From Gemmatimonadota bacterium (GTDB taxonomy: Bacteria; Gemmatimonadota; Gemmatimonadetes; Gemmatimonadales; Gemmatimonadaceae): 52,810 bases of DNA. The translations under genes were made by a program, and so were the position numbers. The notes under the pieces are model-generated. The model did not search any database. It was not told where the DNA came from and saw nothing but the letters and a program-made list of their open reading frames with translations. The stretch covers positions 118,175 through 170,984 of the forward strand of contig PLCA01000007.1 in the NCBI GenBank assembly GCA_003134685.1, given 5' to 3'. Positions 8,550-18,317 of the stretch are shown here, one piece after another (position 1 is the first letter of the stretch; each line of letters begins with the position of its first letter).

Positions 8550-9276
8550 TCCAGTTTCCGGGCCGCTGCGGGTCAAGGAGCTCAATCCGGCGCAGATCAG
8601 CGCGATACTCGGCAACGATCCGCGGCTCATCATCCCGATCGGGACGTGCGAGCAGCACGGTCCTCACCTTCCGCTCGGCTGCGACACCATAATCGTCGAG
8701 CACATGGCGGACGATCTCTCAGCGGAATATGGCGTGTTGCGGGCTCCGACGGTGGAGTACGGAGTGAACGTCGACACGGAGCGCGGGTTCACCGGTAATG
8801 CCTCGCTGAGAAAGAAGACGCTGCACCGGATGCTCAATGACCTGCTCGATTCGTGGGAGGCCACTGGCGTGCGGGAGTTCATTCTGCTCACGGCGCACGG
8901 GCACGATCCACATCAAGAGGCGCTTGCTACCGTCATCACCACTGCGGCGCGGGTAAGAGTTGTTGACATGTTCGGCGTGAATCTCTCCGACCTGCTCGAA
9001 GGCCAGAGGGAGGCCATGCACGGAGACGAGGTCGACACATCCATAATGCTGTTCCTGGCGCCGCATATGGTCAGCCTCGATCAGGCACAGGACTATATGA
9101 TGTCGCGCGAGCAGCTCAGGCGGTACAGACGCGGCTGGCTCACGGTTCCGAGCGGGAGCGCGGGCTCCATCGGGAGACCGTCTCTCGCATCGGCGGAAAA
9201 GGGGAAGCGCATCTACGAGCGCATCTACGCCAAGATCAGCGACCGAATCTTTCTGGCGCCCGCGTCGACCGAATAA
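8530..9276 (+). CDS. Creatininase family amidohydrolase
   Basis: 248 aa, the usual family length. Metal-site motif IGTCEQHGPHLPLGCD supplies Glu41, His43 and Asp52 with the spacing of creatininase metal ligands. AHGHDPHQEA (about 122-131) and MHGDEVDTS (163-171) correspond to the later conserved blocks. Family members cleave cyclic or linear amides (creatinine, formamides, steps in cofactor biosynthesis); the substrate here cannot be told. The gene is divergent from the histidine kinase and the two start regions overlap. No clear Shine-Dalgarno is visible before ATG 8530. Confidence 0.85.
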   Translation: MTLPSSIPVSGPLRVKELNPAQISAILGNDPRLIIPIGTCEQHGPHLPLGCDTIIVEHMADDLSAEYGVLRAPTVEYGVNVDTERGFTGNASLRKKTLHRMLNDLLDSWEATGVREFILLTAHGHDPHQEALATVITTAARVRVVDMFGVNLSDLLEGQREAMHGDEVDTSIMLFLAPHMVSLDQAQDYMMSREQLRRYRRGWLTVPSGSAGSIGRPSLASAEKGKRIYERIYAKISDRIFLAPASTE

Positions 9277-9394
9277 GGTCGCGCGCCAGAGCAAGTCGGA
9301 CTTAATTCAATCTTAAGGAAACTCGGTGTTTTCGGGTCTGAAACTCTGTTGTATAGTTGGCCGTAAGTGTTCGAAAAGTCCACCTCCCCTACAA

Positions 9395-10879
9395 ATGATA
9401 CGATCACTGCTTTTCTTAAGTCTTGTGGCAGGCGCCGCTCAGGCATCCGCCCAGGTTACTCCCCGCGATTCGGCTGGCCAGGCCACGCTGACCATCGATC
9501 AGGCGATCGAGCTGGCCCGGCGCAATAACCCCGAGCTCCAGCAGATTCAGAACAACCGGATCGGCGCCCGTGCGGCGGTGCGGAGCGCGTATGGCGCTCT
9601 GCTGCCGACCGCGGACGCGTCGCTCTTCGCGCAAAGACAGCAGGGCGGCCAGCAGATCTTCAGCGGCGCAAGTCTTGGCGCCAGCTCCGACGTCAATCAG
9701 TCCAGCTATCAGATCGGAGTGAACTATAGAATCAACAGCGCAACGCTGATCACGCCGAGCCTGCAGCGGGCCAATCGCGACGCGGTAGAGGCTGACATCA
9801 CGGGCGCTGCCGAGACGCTCCGCAGCAACGTGCGGCAGCAGTATCTGTCGTCGCTCCAGGCCGAGGCGAATGCGGATCTTCAGGACACGCTCGTCGTGGC
9901 GTCGCAGCAGGAGCTGATTCTCGCGCAGGCCAGAGAGATCGTCGGTTCCGGCACGCAGCTGGATGTCCAGCGCGCCGAGGTGTCGCTCGGACTGCAGCAG
10001 GTGGCGGCGCTCAAGGCGAGAAGCCAGGTCGACATCGAGAAGCTGCGGCTGTTCCAGCTGATGGGAACCCCACAGCCGCCGAACGTGAAGCTCGTAAGCC
10101 AGTTCCCGGTCACGCCGACAGCGCTCGATCTCCAGGAGCTCATCGCGTCGGCCCACCGCCAGAACCCGGGTGTTCTCGCGCTGCGGTCGAGGGAGCACGT
10201 GTCCGATCTCAACGTGAGGCGGGAAAAGGGGGAATACTCACCAACCCTCTCGTTGTCCACGGGCATCGGCGGCTATACGTACGGCTACGCGAATTCAAAC
10301 TTCCCTGTGACGCAAGCGTCGGCGCAGCTCGACGCGGCGCGCACGAGTTGCATCAGAACCGAGGAAGTCCGCGCTGCGCTCAACCTTTCAAACCAGCTCG
10401 CCTCGTGCAACGCGATGGCATTCACGGACGCGCAAGCGCAGGCGATCCGCGACGGCAACTCGCGGTTCCCGTTCAACTTTACAAAGTCTCCGCGCTCGTT
10501 CAGCGCGACGCTCTCGCTTCCCTTGTTCGATGGATTCTCGCGTGAGCAGAGGTTGCAGGAAGCGATGGCGAGCCGGTCCGACGCGCGCTACAGCGTGAAA
10601 TCGAAGGAGCTTGCGCTCACGGCGGACGTGACTGCGGCGTACCTGATTCTGGTGACGGCGGAAAAAACCGTAGCGCTCCAGGAGCAGAACGCCGCCAAAG
10701 CCAAGCAGGAGCTGAAGCTCGTGCAGGACCGGTACAGAATCGGGGCGACGACGTACGTCGACCTCACGGAAGCGCGCGCGACATACGAGCGCTCCGAGAG
10801 CGACCGCATCACCGCCGTGTACGACTATCATAAAGCCTTCGCCGCTCTGGAGAGCGCCGTCGGTCATCCCCTTCGCTAA
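9395..10879 (+). CDS. TolC-family outer-membrane efflux protein
   Basis: 494 aa from ATG 9395, chosen because MIRSLLFLSLVAGAAQASAQ is a clean signal peptide; an in-frame ATG at 9326 would bury it. The mature part has the two OEP repeats of TolC proteins: LTIDQAIELARRNNPEL near the start, long coiled-coil helices rich in Ala/Gln, and a second repeat ending LVQDRYRIGATTYVDLTEARATYERSESDR. It forms the outer-membrane exit duct of a tripartite pump. The membrane-fusion protein begins 14 nt downstream, followed by ABC components, so it very likely serves that ABC exporter. Confidence 0.92.
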   Translation: MIRSLLFLSLVAGAAQASAQVTPRDSAGQATLTIDQAIELARRNNPELQQIQNNRIGARAAVRSAYGALLPTADASLFAQRQQGGQQIFSGASLGASSDVNQSSYQIGVNYRINSATLITPSLQRANRDAVEADITGAAETLRSNVRQQYLSSLQAEANADLQDTLVVASQQELILAQAREIVGSGTQLDVQRAEVSLGLQQVAALKARSQVDIEKLRLFQLMGTPQPPNVKLVSQFPVTPTALDLQELIASAHRQNPGVLALRSREHVSDLNVRREKGEYSPTLSLSTGIGGYTYGYANSNFPVTQASAQLDAARTSCIRTEEVRAALNLSNQLASCNAMAFTDAQAQAIRDGNSRFPFNFTKSPRSFSATLSLPLFDGFSREQRLQEAMASRSDARYSVKSKELALTADVTAAYLILVTAEKTVALQEQNAAKAKQELKLVQDRYRIGATTYVDLTEARATYERSESDRITAVYDYHKAFAALESAVGHPLR

Positions 10880-10893
10880 TCGGATCGACATAT

Positions 10894-12183
10894 ATGAAGA
10901 AACGCACCAAGTGGACCGTCGTCGGCGCGATCACTCTCGCGATCGTGATCCTCGGCGTCACCAGCGCGATGAAGGGCCGCAACAAGGCGACCGAAGTCCG
11001 CATGGAGAAGGTTCAGAAGCGTGATCTGGTCGCCTCGGTGACGGCGAGCGGCCAGGTACAACCGCACACGAAGGTAGACATCAGCGCCGACATCAGCGGA
11101 CGAATCGTCCGCCTGGCCGTGAAGGAAGGCCAGATGGTGACAATGGGCCAGTTCCTGCTCGAGATCGACCCGTCGCAGTACCGGGCGAGCGTCGAGAGAG
11201 CGACCGCGGCCGTCGCATCGGCCAGGTCACAGGCGGCGCAGGCGAAGCCGGCTATGACCCAGGCTCAGCGCAACTTCGACCGTTTGATGGCGCTCAAGAA
11301 AGCAAATCCGACGCTGGTGTCCGATGAACAAATCGAGCAGCTGAGAACGCAGGTCGAAGTCAATCAGGCGACGCTGGAGGCGGCGAACCACGCCATTGAT
11401 CAAGCCACGGCGTCGTATCGGGACGCGCAGTCGCTCCTGAGCAAGACGACAATCTCAGCTCCGATGAGCGGTCGCATTACGCGCCTCAGCGTCGAGCAGG
11501 GCGAGACCGCGATCCAGGGAACGTTCAACAAGGACGCGGCGACGATGCTTACGATCAGCGACATGAGCGTCCTCGAGACCAAGGTCAAGGTGGATGAGAC
11601 CGATGTCTCGCGAATCAAGATCGGCGACTCGACGGTGGTCCAGCTCGATGCATTCCCCGATACGACATTCATTGGCCGGGTTTCCGAGATTTCGAATAGC
11701 TCGGTAAAGGGTGCGGGCACCGGCGGTACCGGCGGCGCGACCGACCAGGCGATCGACTATGAAGTGACGATCCAGCTGCTCAACGTTCCGCCCGACACAC
11801 GGCCCGATTTCTCGTCTACCGCGAAGATCATCACGTCGACCCGGAACAACGTCATCGCGATTCCGATCATCGCGCTCACGGTCCGCGAGGACAGCGTCAA
11901 GCCCGACACTTCGCTCACGCTCGCGAAGAAGGCGCCGTCGAAGGAAGTCGGTAAGCGTGACGTCGAGGGAGTGTTCGTGATCGGAACAAACAACAAAGTC
12001 ACCTTCCGTCCCGTAAAGGTTGGTATCGCGGGTGAGAAGTATTTCGAGGTTCTCAGTGGCCTCAAGGAAGGCGAGAACATCGTCGGCGGCACCTACCAGG
12101 CCATCCGCGAGCTCAAGGACGGCACAACGGTGCGCGCACAGAAGGACCAACCGAAGAAGGCCGGCGAGCCGGCGAAGGCCTAA
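10894..12183 (+). CDS. Periplasmic membrane-fusion (HlyD/MacA-type) protein
   Basis: 429 aa. One N-terminal membrane segment (about 9-27) anchors it. A barrel-sandwich/lipoyl half follows ([41 protein letters not shown]), then a long alpha-hairpin and the second lipoyl half ([19 protein letters not shown]). Beta-barrel and membrane-proximal domains end in [24 protein letters not shown]. It links inner-membrane MacB-type permeases to the TolC protein encoded just upstream. Its stop TAA overlaps the start of the ATPase gene by one base, which supports one operon. Confidence 0.93.
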   Translation: MKKRTKWTVVGAITLAIVILGVTSAMKGRNKATEVRMEKVQKRDLVASVTASGQVQPHTKVDISADISGRIVRLAVKEGQMVTMGQFLLEIDPSQYRASVERATAAVASARSQAAQAKPAMTQAQRNFDRLMALKKANPTLVSDEQIEQLRTQVEVNQATLEAANHAIDQATASYRDAQSLLSKTTISAPMSGRITRLSVEQGETAIQGTFNKDAATMLTISDMSVLETKVKVDETDVSRIKIGDSTVVQLDAFPDTTFIGRVSEISNSSVKGAGTGGTGGATDQAIDYEVTIQLLNVPPDTRPDFSSTAKIITSTRNNVIAIPIIALTVREDSVKPDTSLTLAKKAPSKEVGKRDVEGVFVIGTNNKVTFRPVKVGIAGEKYFEVLSGLKEGENIVGGTYQAIRELKDGTTVRAQKDQPKKAGEPAKA

Positions 12184-13001
12184 TGCCAACGACTGACGAA
12201 ATTCCGATCAGCACCACTGCTGAGCGACAGGTAATCACGACCGAAGCCGGAGCCGCTCCGGATAAGGAATGGGTCATCGTCACGCGCGGGCTGAAGCGCG
12301 ACTACGACATGGGCGGCGAGATAGTACACGCTTTGCGCGGAGTCGACATTGCCATCCGCCGCAACGAGTACGTCGCGATCATGGGCCCTTCGGGCTCGGG
12401 AAAGTCGACGCTGATGAATCTGATCGGCTGCCTCGACACGCCGAACGCAGGCGAATACTGGCTGAATGGCGAGCTTGTTTCCGACAAGGATGAGGACGAG
12501 CTCGCGCGCGTCAGGAATCGCGAGATCGGCTTCGTGTTCCAGACCTTCAACCTGCTGCCTCGCGCGACCGCGTTGCACAACGTCGAGCTGCCGCTGGTGT
12601 ACGCCGGCGTCGGATCGGACGAGCGGAGAAAGCGAGCCACTGAAGCACTCGAGCGCGTGCAGCTTGGAGATCGAATCCAGCATCGGCCGAACGAACTTTC
12701 CGGCGGTCAGCGCCAGCGCGTCGCGATCGCGCGCGCCCTTGTGAATCAGCCATCGATTCTTCTTGCGGACGAGCCGACGGGAAACCTCGACTCGACCACA
12801 TCGGAAGAGATCATGCGCGTCTTCGAGGGCCTGGCCGAACAGGGACAGACCGTGATCATGGTGACCCACGAGCCCGACATTGCGGCCCACGCGCGGCGCG
12901 TGATCGTCCTGCGCGACGGCTCGGTTGCCAGCGACGAAAAGCGCGCAACCTTTATCAAGGCAGCCGGAATCGCCCCGCCAGACCTCAACAGGAAAACCTG
13001 A
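12183..13001 (+). CDS. ABC transporter ATPase, MacB/LolD type
   Basis: 272 aa. Walker [10 protein letters not shown] (68-76), Q loop in [11 protein letters not shown], signature [15 protein letters not shown], Walker [13 protein letters not shown] and the switch histidine in MVTHEPD are all intact. It has an N-terminal extension of about 30 residues before the ATPase fold. It is the only ATPase in a cluster with four permeases and so presumably powers all of them. Substrate unknown; the family exports lipoproteins, peptides, antibiotics or siderophores. Confidence 0.95.
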   Translation: MPTTDEIPISTTAERQVITTEAGAAPDKEWVIVTRGLKRDYDMGGEIVHALRGVDIAIRRNEYVAIMGPSGSGKSTLMNLIGCLDTPNAGEYWLNGELVSDKDEDELARVRNREIGFVFQTFNLLPRATALHNVELPLVYAGVGSDERRKRATEALERVQLGDRIQHRPNELSGGQRQRVAIARALVNQPSILLADEPTGNLDSTTSEEIMRVFEGLAEQGQTVIMVTHEPDIAAHARRVIVLRDGSVASDEKRATFIKAAGIAPPDLNRKT

Positions 13002-13003
13002 CC

Positions 13004-14245
13004 GTGCCGTTCGTCGAGGCAATCTGGCTGGCTCTGGCGCAGATACGCGTGCAGAAGCTGAAAAGCTTCTTCACGCTCCTCGGTGTTTGCATCGGCGTCA
13101 TGTTCCTGATCGCGGTCATCTCGATCGTTCAGGGCATGAGCAGCTACATGGAAAACGACTTCGCGGCGAAGCTGCTGGGCGTGAACACCTTCACGCTGCG
13201 CCGTTTTCCCTGGTTCGGCGACGGCGCCAGCTCCGAAGAGGAGTGGCGCACCTGGCTCCGTCGTCCGCGCATCTATCACTCGGATCTGGCGCTCGTCGCC
13301 AGCGTGCTGCCCCCCGGATCCAGGTACGCCGTCGAAAGCCAGGAATACCTCCAAGCGCAGTCACAGTACGCGCGCCCCAAGCAGGTCGAGGCCCACGCCG
13401 TGGACGGCGACTACTTCACGATCAAGAAGTACGACGTCCGCCTCGGCAGGCTCTTCACGCAGCAGGAGTCGACCCTCGGCGCGCCGGTTGTCGTCATCGG
13501 TGACGAGGTCGCGACCTATTTCTTCAGGGACCTCGACCCGCTCGGGCGCCAGCTCCGCATCAAGGGAATGCCTTATACGGTGATCGGAGTGCTCGAGAAG
13601 CAGGGTTCCGTATTCGGGCTCTCGCTCGATCGCGTCGCCATCGCGCCCTATAACTCGCCGCTGCACCATTTTACGAATCCACGCGGCGACGTGGACGGAA
13701 TCATGGTTCAGACTCCGACGTCGCTCACGATGACCGACGCGATGGAGTCTGTGCGCGAGGTAATGCGCGGCCGGCGCAAGCTCCGGCCGAGTGAGTCCGA
13801 CAACTTCTTCATGGAAACCTCCGCGACCGCGCTGGCCTTCATGGACAAGCTGAAGAAGGTGATGACCATGGCCGGCACCGCGTTCCCCGCGATCGGACTG
13901 ATCGTTGGTGGACTCGTGATCATGAACATCATGCTCGTCGCCGTCGCTGAGCGTACGCACGAGATCGGGATAAGGAAGTCGCTCGGTGCCAGACGGCGTG
14001 ACATTATGCGACAGTTCCTTGTCGAGGCCGCGACTCTGAGCACGCTCGGCGCGGTGGTCGGAATCATTCTCGGAATCGCCGCTGCCAAGGTCGTCGAGTG
14101 GAAGACGCCGCTCCCCGCGGCGGTTGCACCCTGGTCAATCGTGATGGCGACGCTGCTCGGGACGGTCGTAGGAATCATCTCGGGCGTATATCCGGCTCGC
14201 AAGGCGGCAGCGCTCGACCCGATCGAAGCCCTGAGGAAGGAATAG
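13004..14245 (+). CDS. MacB-type ABC permease (copy A1)
   Basis: 413 aa, GTG start 2 nt after the ATPase stop. Topology is that of MacB without its ATPase: one N-terminal membrane helix (FFTLLGVCIGVMFLIAVISIV), a large periplasmic MacB_PCD domain (about 45-270), then three C-terminal helices of the FtsX domain with ERTHEIGIRKSLGARRRDI. The C-terminal YPARKAAALDPIEALRKE is the classic FtsX ending. It is most like the permease at 15826-17067: both share QIRV-KL-SFFTLLG at the N terminus and have the same length. It is likely paired with the next gene as a heterodimer. Confidence 0.93.
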   Translation: MPFVEAIWLALAQIRVQKLKSFFTLLGVCIGVMFLIAVISIVQGMSSYMENDFAAKLLGVNTFTLRRFPWFGDGASSEEEWRTWLRRPRIYHSDLALVASVLPPGSRYAVESQEYLQAQSQYARPKQVEAHAVDGDYFTIKKYDVRLGRLFTQQESTLGAPVVVIGDEVATYFFRDLDPLGRQLRIKGMPYTVIGVLEKQGSVFGLSLDRVAIAPYNSPLHHFTNPRGDVDGIMVQTPTSLTMTDAMESVREVMRGRRKLRPSESDNFFMETSATALAFMDKLKKVMTMAGTAFPAIGLIVGGLVIMNIMLVAVAERTHEIGIRKSLGARRRDIMRQFLVEAATLSTLGAVVGIILGIAAAKVVEWKTPLPAAVAPWSIVMATLLGTVVGIISGVYPARKAAALDPIEALRKE

Positions 14246-14247
14246 CG

Positions 14248-15519
14248 ATGCGGATCGGGCAGCGCATTTTCAACGCGCTCGAAGGCGTCGGCATGGCCGT
14301 CGACTCGATCCGCTCGAACAAGGTACGAGCCGCGCTCACTATCATGGGGGTCGCGATCGGCGTGTTCGTCGTCGTCGCGATGTCATCGGTGGTGCGCGGG
14401 ATCAACGAGAGCTTCGCCAAGGATCTGGAGGCGGCCGGTCCGACTTCGTTCTTCATCTATCGACGTCCGATCAGTGGTTTCCAGGCGTGCGATGGCTCGG
14501 ACGAGACGTGCCCCGAGCGGCGGAATCCGGCTCTGACGATCGACGACGCAACGGCGATCGAGCGGCTGCCCACTATCAAGGCAGTCACCGCGCATCTAGG
14601 GAGTGGCGCCAAGTTCACCTACAAGGACAAGCAGGTGAGCACGGGGATGGAGATCTACACGCCGAACTGGGTCGATGTGGATGGCGGCGATATCTATCCC
14701 GGCCGCAGCTTCACCTACGCCGAGAATACCACTGCGGCGCGAGTCATCATCGTCAACCAGAAACTGGCCGAACGACTCTTCGGAACGTCGGACCCACTGG
14801 ACAAGATGATCAACGTCGATGGCGTTGGATTCCAAGTGATCGGAGTTTACCACTATACGGCGAGTCCGATGGGAACGCCGACGTCGGCTGGCGGTGGTGA
14901 TCAGGCGAAGGCGATCGTGCCGTTCGAGTCGGCGCGCCGCAGTCTCAACCCGTGGATGCGGGGCGTGGATTTCATCGTCAAGCCGGAGCCCGGCGTGACG
15001 ACGGAGGAAGCAACGGACGACGTGACGGCGCTGTTGCGGGCGCGCCGTGGGCTCAGATCGACCGCCAAGAACACATTCGAGATCGTGACACAGGACCGGT
15101 TGATGGGGATCTACAACCAGCTGTTCGGCACTTTCTTCGTCGTCGGGCTGGCGCTCTCCTCGGTCGGACTACTGGTCGGCGGAGTGGGCGTGGTGGCGAT
15201 CATGATGATCAGCGTCACCGAGCGCACGCGTGAGATTGGCGTGCGAAAGGCGCTGGGCGCGACCAGGAGCGCGATCCTCTGGCAGTTCCTGGTAGAGGCC
15301 GCGACGCTGACCAGCATTGGCGCCGCGATCGGGCTCGTGCTGGGCATTCTGGTGGCGCTCGGAATCAAGACCGCCTTCCCCGCTGTCCCTGCCTCGACCC
15401 CCATCTCGGCGGTCGTGGCGGCGCTGGCGACGAGCGCGTTCACCGGAATTCTCTTTGGGCTGCTCCCCGCCGCGCGAGCGGCGAGGCTGGACCCCGTCGA
15501 GGCCCTACGATACGAGTGA
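14248..15519 (+). CDS. MacB-type ABC permease (copy B1)
   Basis: 423 aa from ATG 14248, 2 nt after the previous stop; the longer upstream frame overlaps copy A1 and is not used. N-terminal helix (ALTIMGVAIGVFVVVAMSSVV), MacB_PCD periplasmic domain containing a Cys pair (CDGSDETC), and FtsX domain with ERTREIGVRKALGATRSAI. It ends AARAARLDPVEALRYE. It is most like the permease at 17064-18308 (SIRSNKVRAALTIMGV against TLRANKLRSALTILGV). It forms the second half of the first permease pair. Confidence 0.93.
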   Translation: MRIGQRIFNALEGVGMAVDSIRSNKVRAALTIMGVAIGVFVVVAMSSVVRGINESFAKDLEAAGPTSFFIYRRPISGFQACDGSDETCPERRNPALTIDDATAIERLPTIKAVTAHLGSGAKFTYKDKQVSTGMEIYTPNWVDVDGGDIYPGRSFTYAENTTAARVIIVNQKLAERLFGTSDPLDKMINVDGVGFQVIGVYHYTASPMGTPTSAGGGDQAKAIVPFESARRSLNPWMRGVDFIVKPEPGVTTEEATDDVTALLRARRGLRSTAKNTFEIVTQDRLMGIYNQLFGTFFVVGLALSSVGLLVGGVGVVAIMMISVTERTREIGVRKALGATRSAILWQFLVEAATLTSIGAAIGLVLGILVALGIKTAFPAVPASTPISAVVAALATSAFTGILFGLLPAARAARLDPVEALRYE

Positions 15520-15825
15520 GTGGCGGGGGCCGCTGTAGGGATCAACGGCAACGGAACGGGGTGGGAGGCGTCAGAGGCATAGATGCCAGTTTTCAGTTCA
15601 CTACGCCCTGACTTTTCTACTGCTGATCAAGGCACAAGCAACTGCCTGCCCTTGAATGCCACAGAGGCAAGTCCGGGCGTCGCGAACTGGATGACTGGCA
15701 ACTGCGCTACTGAGGCCTCCCACCCGTTCTCTTGCAGTTTGAAGCTATCGACCGCCTCCGCCTGTTCAGTTGCAGTTAGGAAAGTTCTTTGTGGCGGCCG
15801 GGGCGCCCTTCGCCGAAATTAGGTT
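15520..15825. other. Gap between the two permease pairs, 306 bp
   Basis: The only gap of this size in the exporter operon. A short open frame at 15583-15822 has no Shine-Dalgarno, no recognisable domain and Ser/Cys-rich content unlike neighbouring genes. Several copies of a CAACTGC-like word occur in both orientations. No clear promoter or terminator is visible. It may be the scar of the duplication that made the second pair. Confidence 0.5.
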
Positions 15826-17067
15826 ATGCGCTCCATCGATGTAATCACCACTGCGCTCGAGCAGATCCGCGTCAACAAGCTGCGCTCCTTTTTCACGCTG
15901 CTCGGGATTATCGTGTCCGTGGCGTTCCTCGTCGCCGTTGTCGCCATCATCTCGGGCATGAACGCGTACGTGAAGGAGAACCTCGCCAGCGCGCTCATTG
16001 GCGCGAACACTTTCCAGGTGAGAAGGACTCCGATCCGGATCGGACTCTTCGACGATGAGGAGTGGAAAAGACTCCAGAGGCGTCCACGCATCACTGAGGC
16101 AGACGCGAACGCGGTGATCGCCGCGGTCCCCGAGGCGGTGGCCGTCAGCATGCAATCCGGCTGGCCCACTCCAATCGCCGACATCGTTTGGCGGGACAGG
16201 ACCCAGGCCGACGTCGTCATACTTGGCGTCACCGCTCCGTACCAGGTCGTCCAGGACTACGTGTTCGATAATGGTCGCCCAATCAGCGACATGGATGTGC
16301 GCGATCGCAGGCCGGTCGCCGTCATCGGCGCCGACATCGCCGAGAAGCTGTTCGAGCATGTGGATCCGGTCGGGCAGGACATCCGGATCGTCGGCCAGAG
16401 ATTCACCGTCATCGGCACGATCGCAAAGAAAGGTCGCGTGCTCGGGCAGTCCTTCGATGGATTCGTGCTGCTGCCGCTCCCGAACTTCGAGATGATTTAC
16501 GGGCGGCGCAAGACGAACACGGTGTCGGTCAAGATGCCGACAGCGCTTCTCGTCGCGAGCGGGATGCAGAGAGCCGACGAAGCGATGCGCATCGCGCACC
16601 GCCTGCGCCCGGCGGACGAGCCTGACTATTCGGTCGAGACCGCCGACGCGCTGGTGGAGTTCTGGAAGAACCTGACAAAGATCCTCTTCTCCGTCATCCC
16701 GGCCATCGTCGCGATCGGAGTCGTCGTCGGCGGAATCGTCATCATGAACATCATGCTGATGTCGGTGACCGAGCGGACGCGTGAGATCGGCGTCAGAAAG
16801 GCACTGGGCGCGAAGCCGGGCGACATTCGCCGGCAGTTTCTGGTGGAGGCGGTCGTGCTGGCCAGCATTGGCGGTCTTTGCGGCGTTGCTGCCGGGTGGG
16901 GACTCGCGGGTCTGGTGAGTCTCGCGTCGCCCCTGCCCGCCAGGGTGAGCTTGTGGTCCGTAATGCTTGCGCTCTCCCTCGGGGCGGGCGTTGGCGTCCT
17001 GTTCGGCGTCTACCCGGCATCGCGCGCGGCCCAGCTCGATCCGATTGACGCACTGCGCGCCGAATGA
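15826..17067 (+). CDS. MacB-type ABC permease (copy A2)
   Basis: 413 aa, same length as copy A1 and clearly its paralogue: QIRVNKLRSFFTLLG, then GMNAYVKENLASALIGANTFQVRR aligning with the GANTF/GVNTF element of A1. MacB_PCD domain, then FtsX domain with ERTREIGVRKALGAKPGDIRRQFLVEA and terminal SRAAQLDPIDALRAE. Its stop overlaps the next start in ATGA. It lacks an ATPase of its own and presumably uses the one at 12183. Confidence 0.93.
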   Translation: MRSIDVITTALEQIRVNKLRSFFTLLGIIVSVAFLVAVVAIISGMNAYVKENLASALIGANTFQVRRTPIRIGLFDDEEWKRLQRRPRITEADANAVIAAVPEAVAVSMQSGWPTPIADIVWRDRTQADVVILGVTAPYQVVQDYVFDNGRPISDMDVRDRRPVAVIGADIAEKLFEHVDPVGQDIRIVGQRFTVIGTIAKKGRVLGQSFDGFVLLPLPNFEMIYGRRKTNTVSVKMPTALLVASGMQRADEAMRIAHRLRPADEPDYSVETADALVEFWKNLTKILFSVIPAIVAIGVVVGGIVIMNIMLMSVTERTREIGVRKALGAKPGDIRRQFLVEAVVLASIGGLCGVAAGWGLAGLVSLASPLPARVSLWSVMLALSLGAGVGVLFGVYPASRAAQLDPIDALRAE

Positions 17068-18308
17068 TCATCACCGATCGGATCCAGAGCAACGTTCAGA
17101 TCGCGCTGGACACGCTGCGCGCGAACAAGCTTAGGTCGGCTCTTACGATTCTCGGCGTCGTGATTGGCGTCTCCACCGTGATGACGATGGCGGCGATCGT
17201 CCAGGGAATTAAGGATCAGATCGTCCGCACGATCGAGATCGCGGGGCCGACCACGTTCTACGTCATCAAGGTTTTCTCTCAGACACCGGTGAACCCTGAC
17301 CGGCTTCCGAAGTGGATTAGGGTGCGTCCGGATTTGGTCGAGGCCGAAGCCGAGCGTCTCAGGCAGTTGCCGGAGATCGGGTACGCTGCGATCTGGGGAC
17401 AGTCGAATGGCCGTCTCTCCTATGAGGCGCAGCGCACCCAGAACGTCCTCATCATGGGAGCCGACGACCGGTATCAGGAGATTCAGGGCGGAGAGCTGCT
17501 GGACGGACGTTGGTTCACGCCGGCAGAGATGTCCTCGGGATCGAGCGTCGCCGTGATCGACGAGAACGCAGCGAAGCGACTGTTCGGCCGCGAGTCGATT
17601 CTGGACAAGCAAATTCACATCAGCGGCAGGCCGGCGCGCGTGATTGGGGTCTACGCCCAGCCTGGAAACATTTTCTCGCCTCCGGGACAGGACATCGGCG
17701 TCATCGTGCCGTACGCGATGCTCGACCACCAGTTCACGCTCGACAAGACGAACGCGCTCTACATCCCCGTCAAGCCGAAGCAAGGAGTGACGACGGCGCA
17801 GGCAGAGGAAGCGGTGACGATCGCGCTACGCGAGATGCGGCGGCTGCGCCCCGCCGACAAAAACAATTTCGACCTGATCACGCAGGACCAGATTCTCGAT
17901 TCCTTCAACAAGATCACAGCCGTGTTCTTCCTGGTGATGATCGTGTTGTCGAGCGTCGGCCTCCTCGTCGGCGGCATCGGAGTGATGGCGATCATGATGG
18001 TGTCGGTGACCAGCAGAACGCGCGAGATCGGCATCAGGAAGGCACTCGGAGCGACGAGACGGGAGATACTGTTTCAGTTCCTGGTCGAGGCTGCGACGCT
18101 CACGGGGTTTGGTGGCATACTCGGCATTCTCATCGGACTGGCTTTCGGGCGAGTGGCCACGCTGGCGATGAACATCGACGCGAGCGTTCCGATCGGACTT
18201 ACCGCGATCGCCGTAATGGTCTCAGTGACTATCGGCATCGTGTTCGGCATGCTTCCGGCGCAGCGAGCGGCGAAGCTGGATCCGATCGACGCTTTGCGGT
18301 ACGAGTAG
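17064..18308 (+). CDS. MacB-type ABC permease (copy B2)
   Basis: 414 aa, ATG within a 4-bp ATGA overlap with copy A2. N-terminal helix (ALTILGVVIGVSTVMTMAAIV), MacB_PCD domain (about 45-275), FtsX domain with SRTREIGIRKALGATRREILFQFLVEA and ending QRAAKLDPIDALRYE. Paralogue of copy B1. Last of the exporter genes; bshB1 follows 9 nt later, so transcription probably continues. Confidence 0.93.
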   Translation: MIITDRIQSNVQIALDTLRANKLRSALTILGVVIGVSTVMTMAAIVQGIKDQIVRTIEIAGPTTFYVIKVFSQTPVNPDRLPKWIRVRPDLVEAEAERLRQLPEIGYAAIWGQSNGRLSYEAQRTQNVLIMGADDRYQEIQGGELLDGRWFTPAEMSSGSSVAVIDENAAKRLFGRESILDKQIHISGRPARVIGVYAQPGNIFSPPGQDIGVIVPYAMLDHQFTLDKTNALYIPVKPKQGVTTAQAEEAVTIALREMRRLRPADKNNFDLITQDQILDSFNKITAVFFLVMIVLSSVGLLVGGIGVMAIMMVSVTSRTREIGIRKALGATRREILFQFLVEAATLTGFGGILGILIGLAFGRVATLAMNIDASVPIGLTAIAVMVSVTIGIVFGMLPAQRAAKLDPIDALRYE

Positions 18309-18317
18309 ATTCTTCGC

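Noticed and set aside
9326-9394. Upstream ATG 9326 as the TolC start, and a promoter around TATAGT 9352-9357
   Set aside because: The extra 23 residues would precede and bury a clear signal peptide. TATAGT lacks a convincing -35 partner, so no promoter is called.
15583-15822. 79-codon frame between the permease pairs
   Set aside because: No Shine-Dalgarno, no family and atypical Ser/Cys/Asn content; treated as non-coding.
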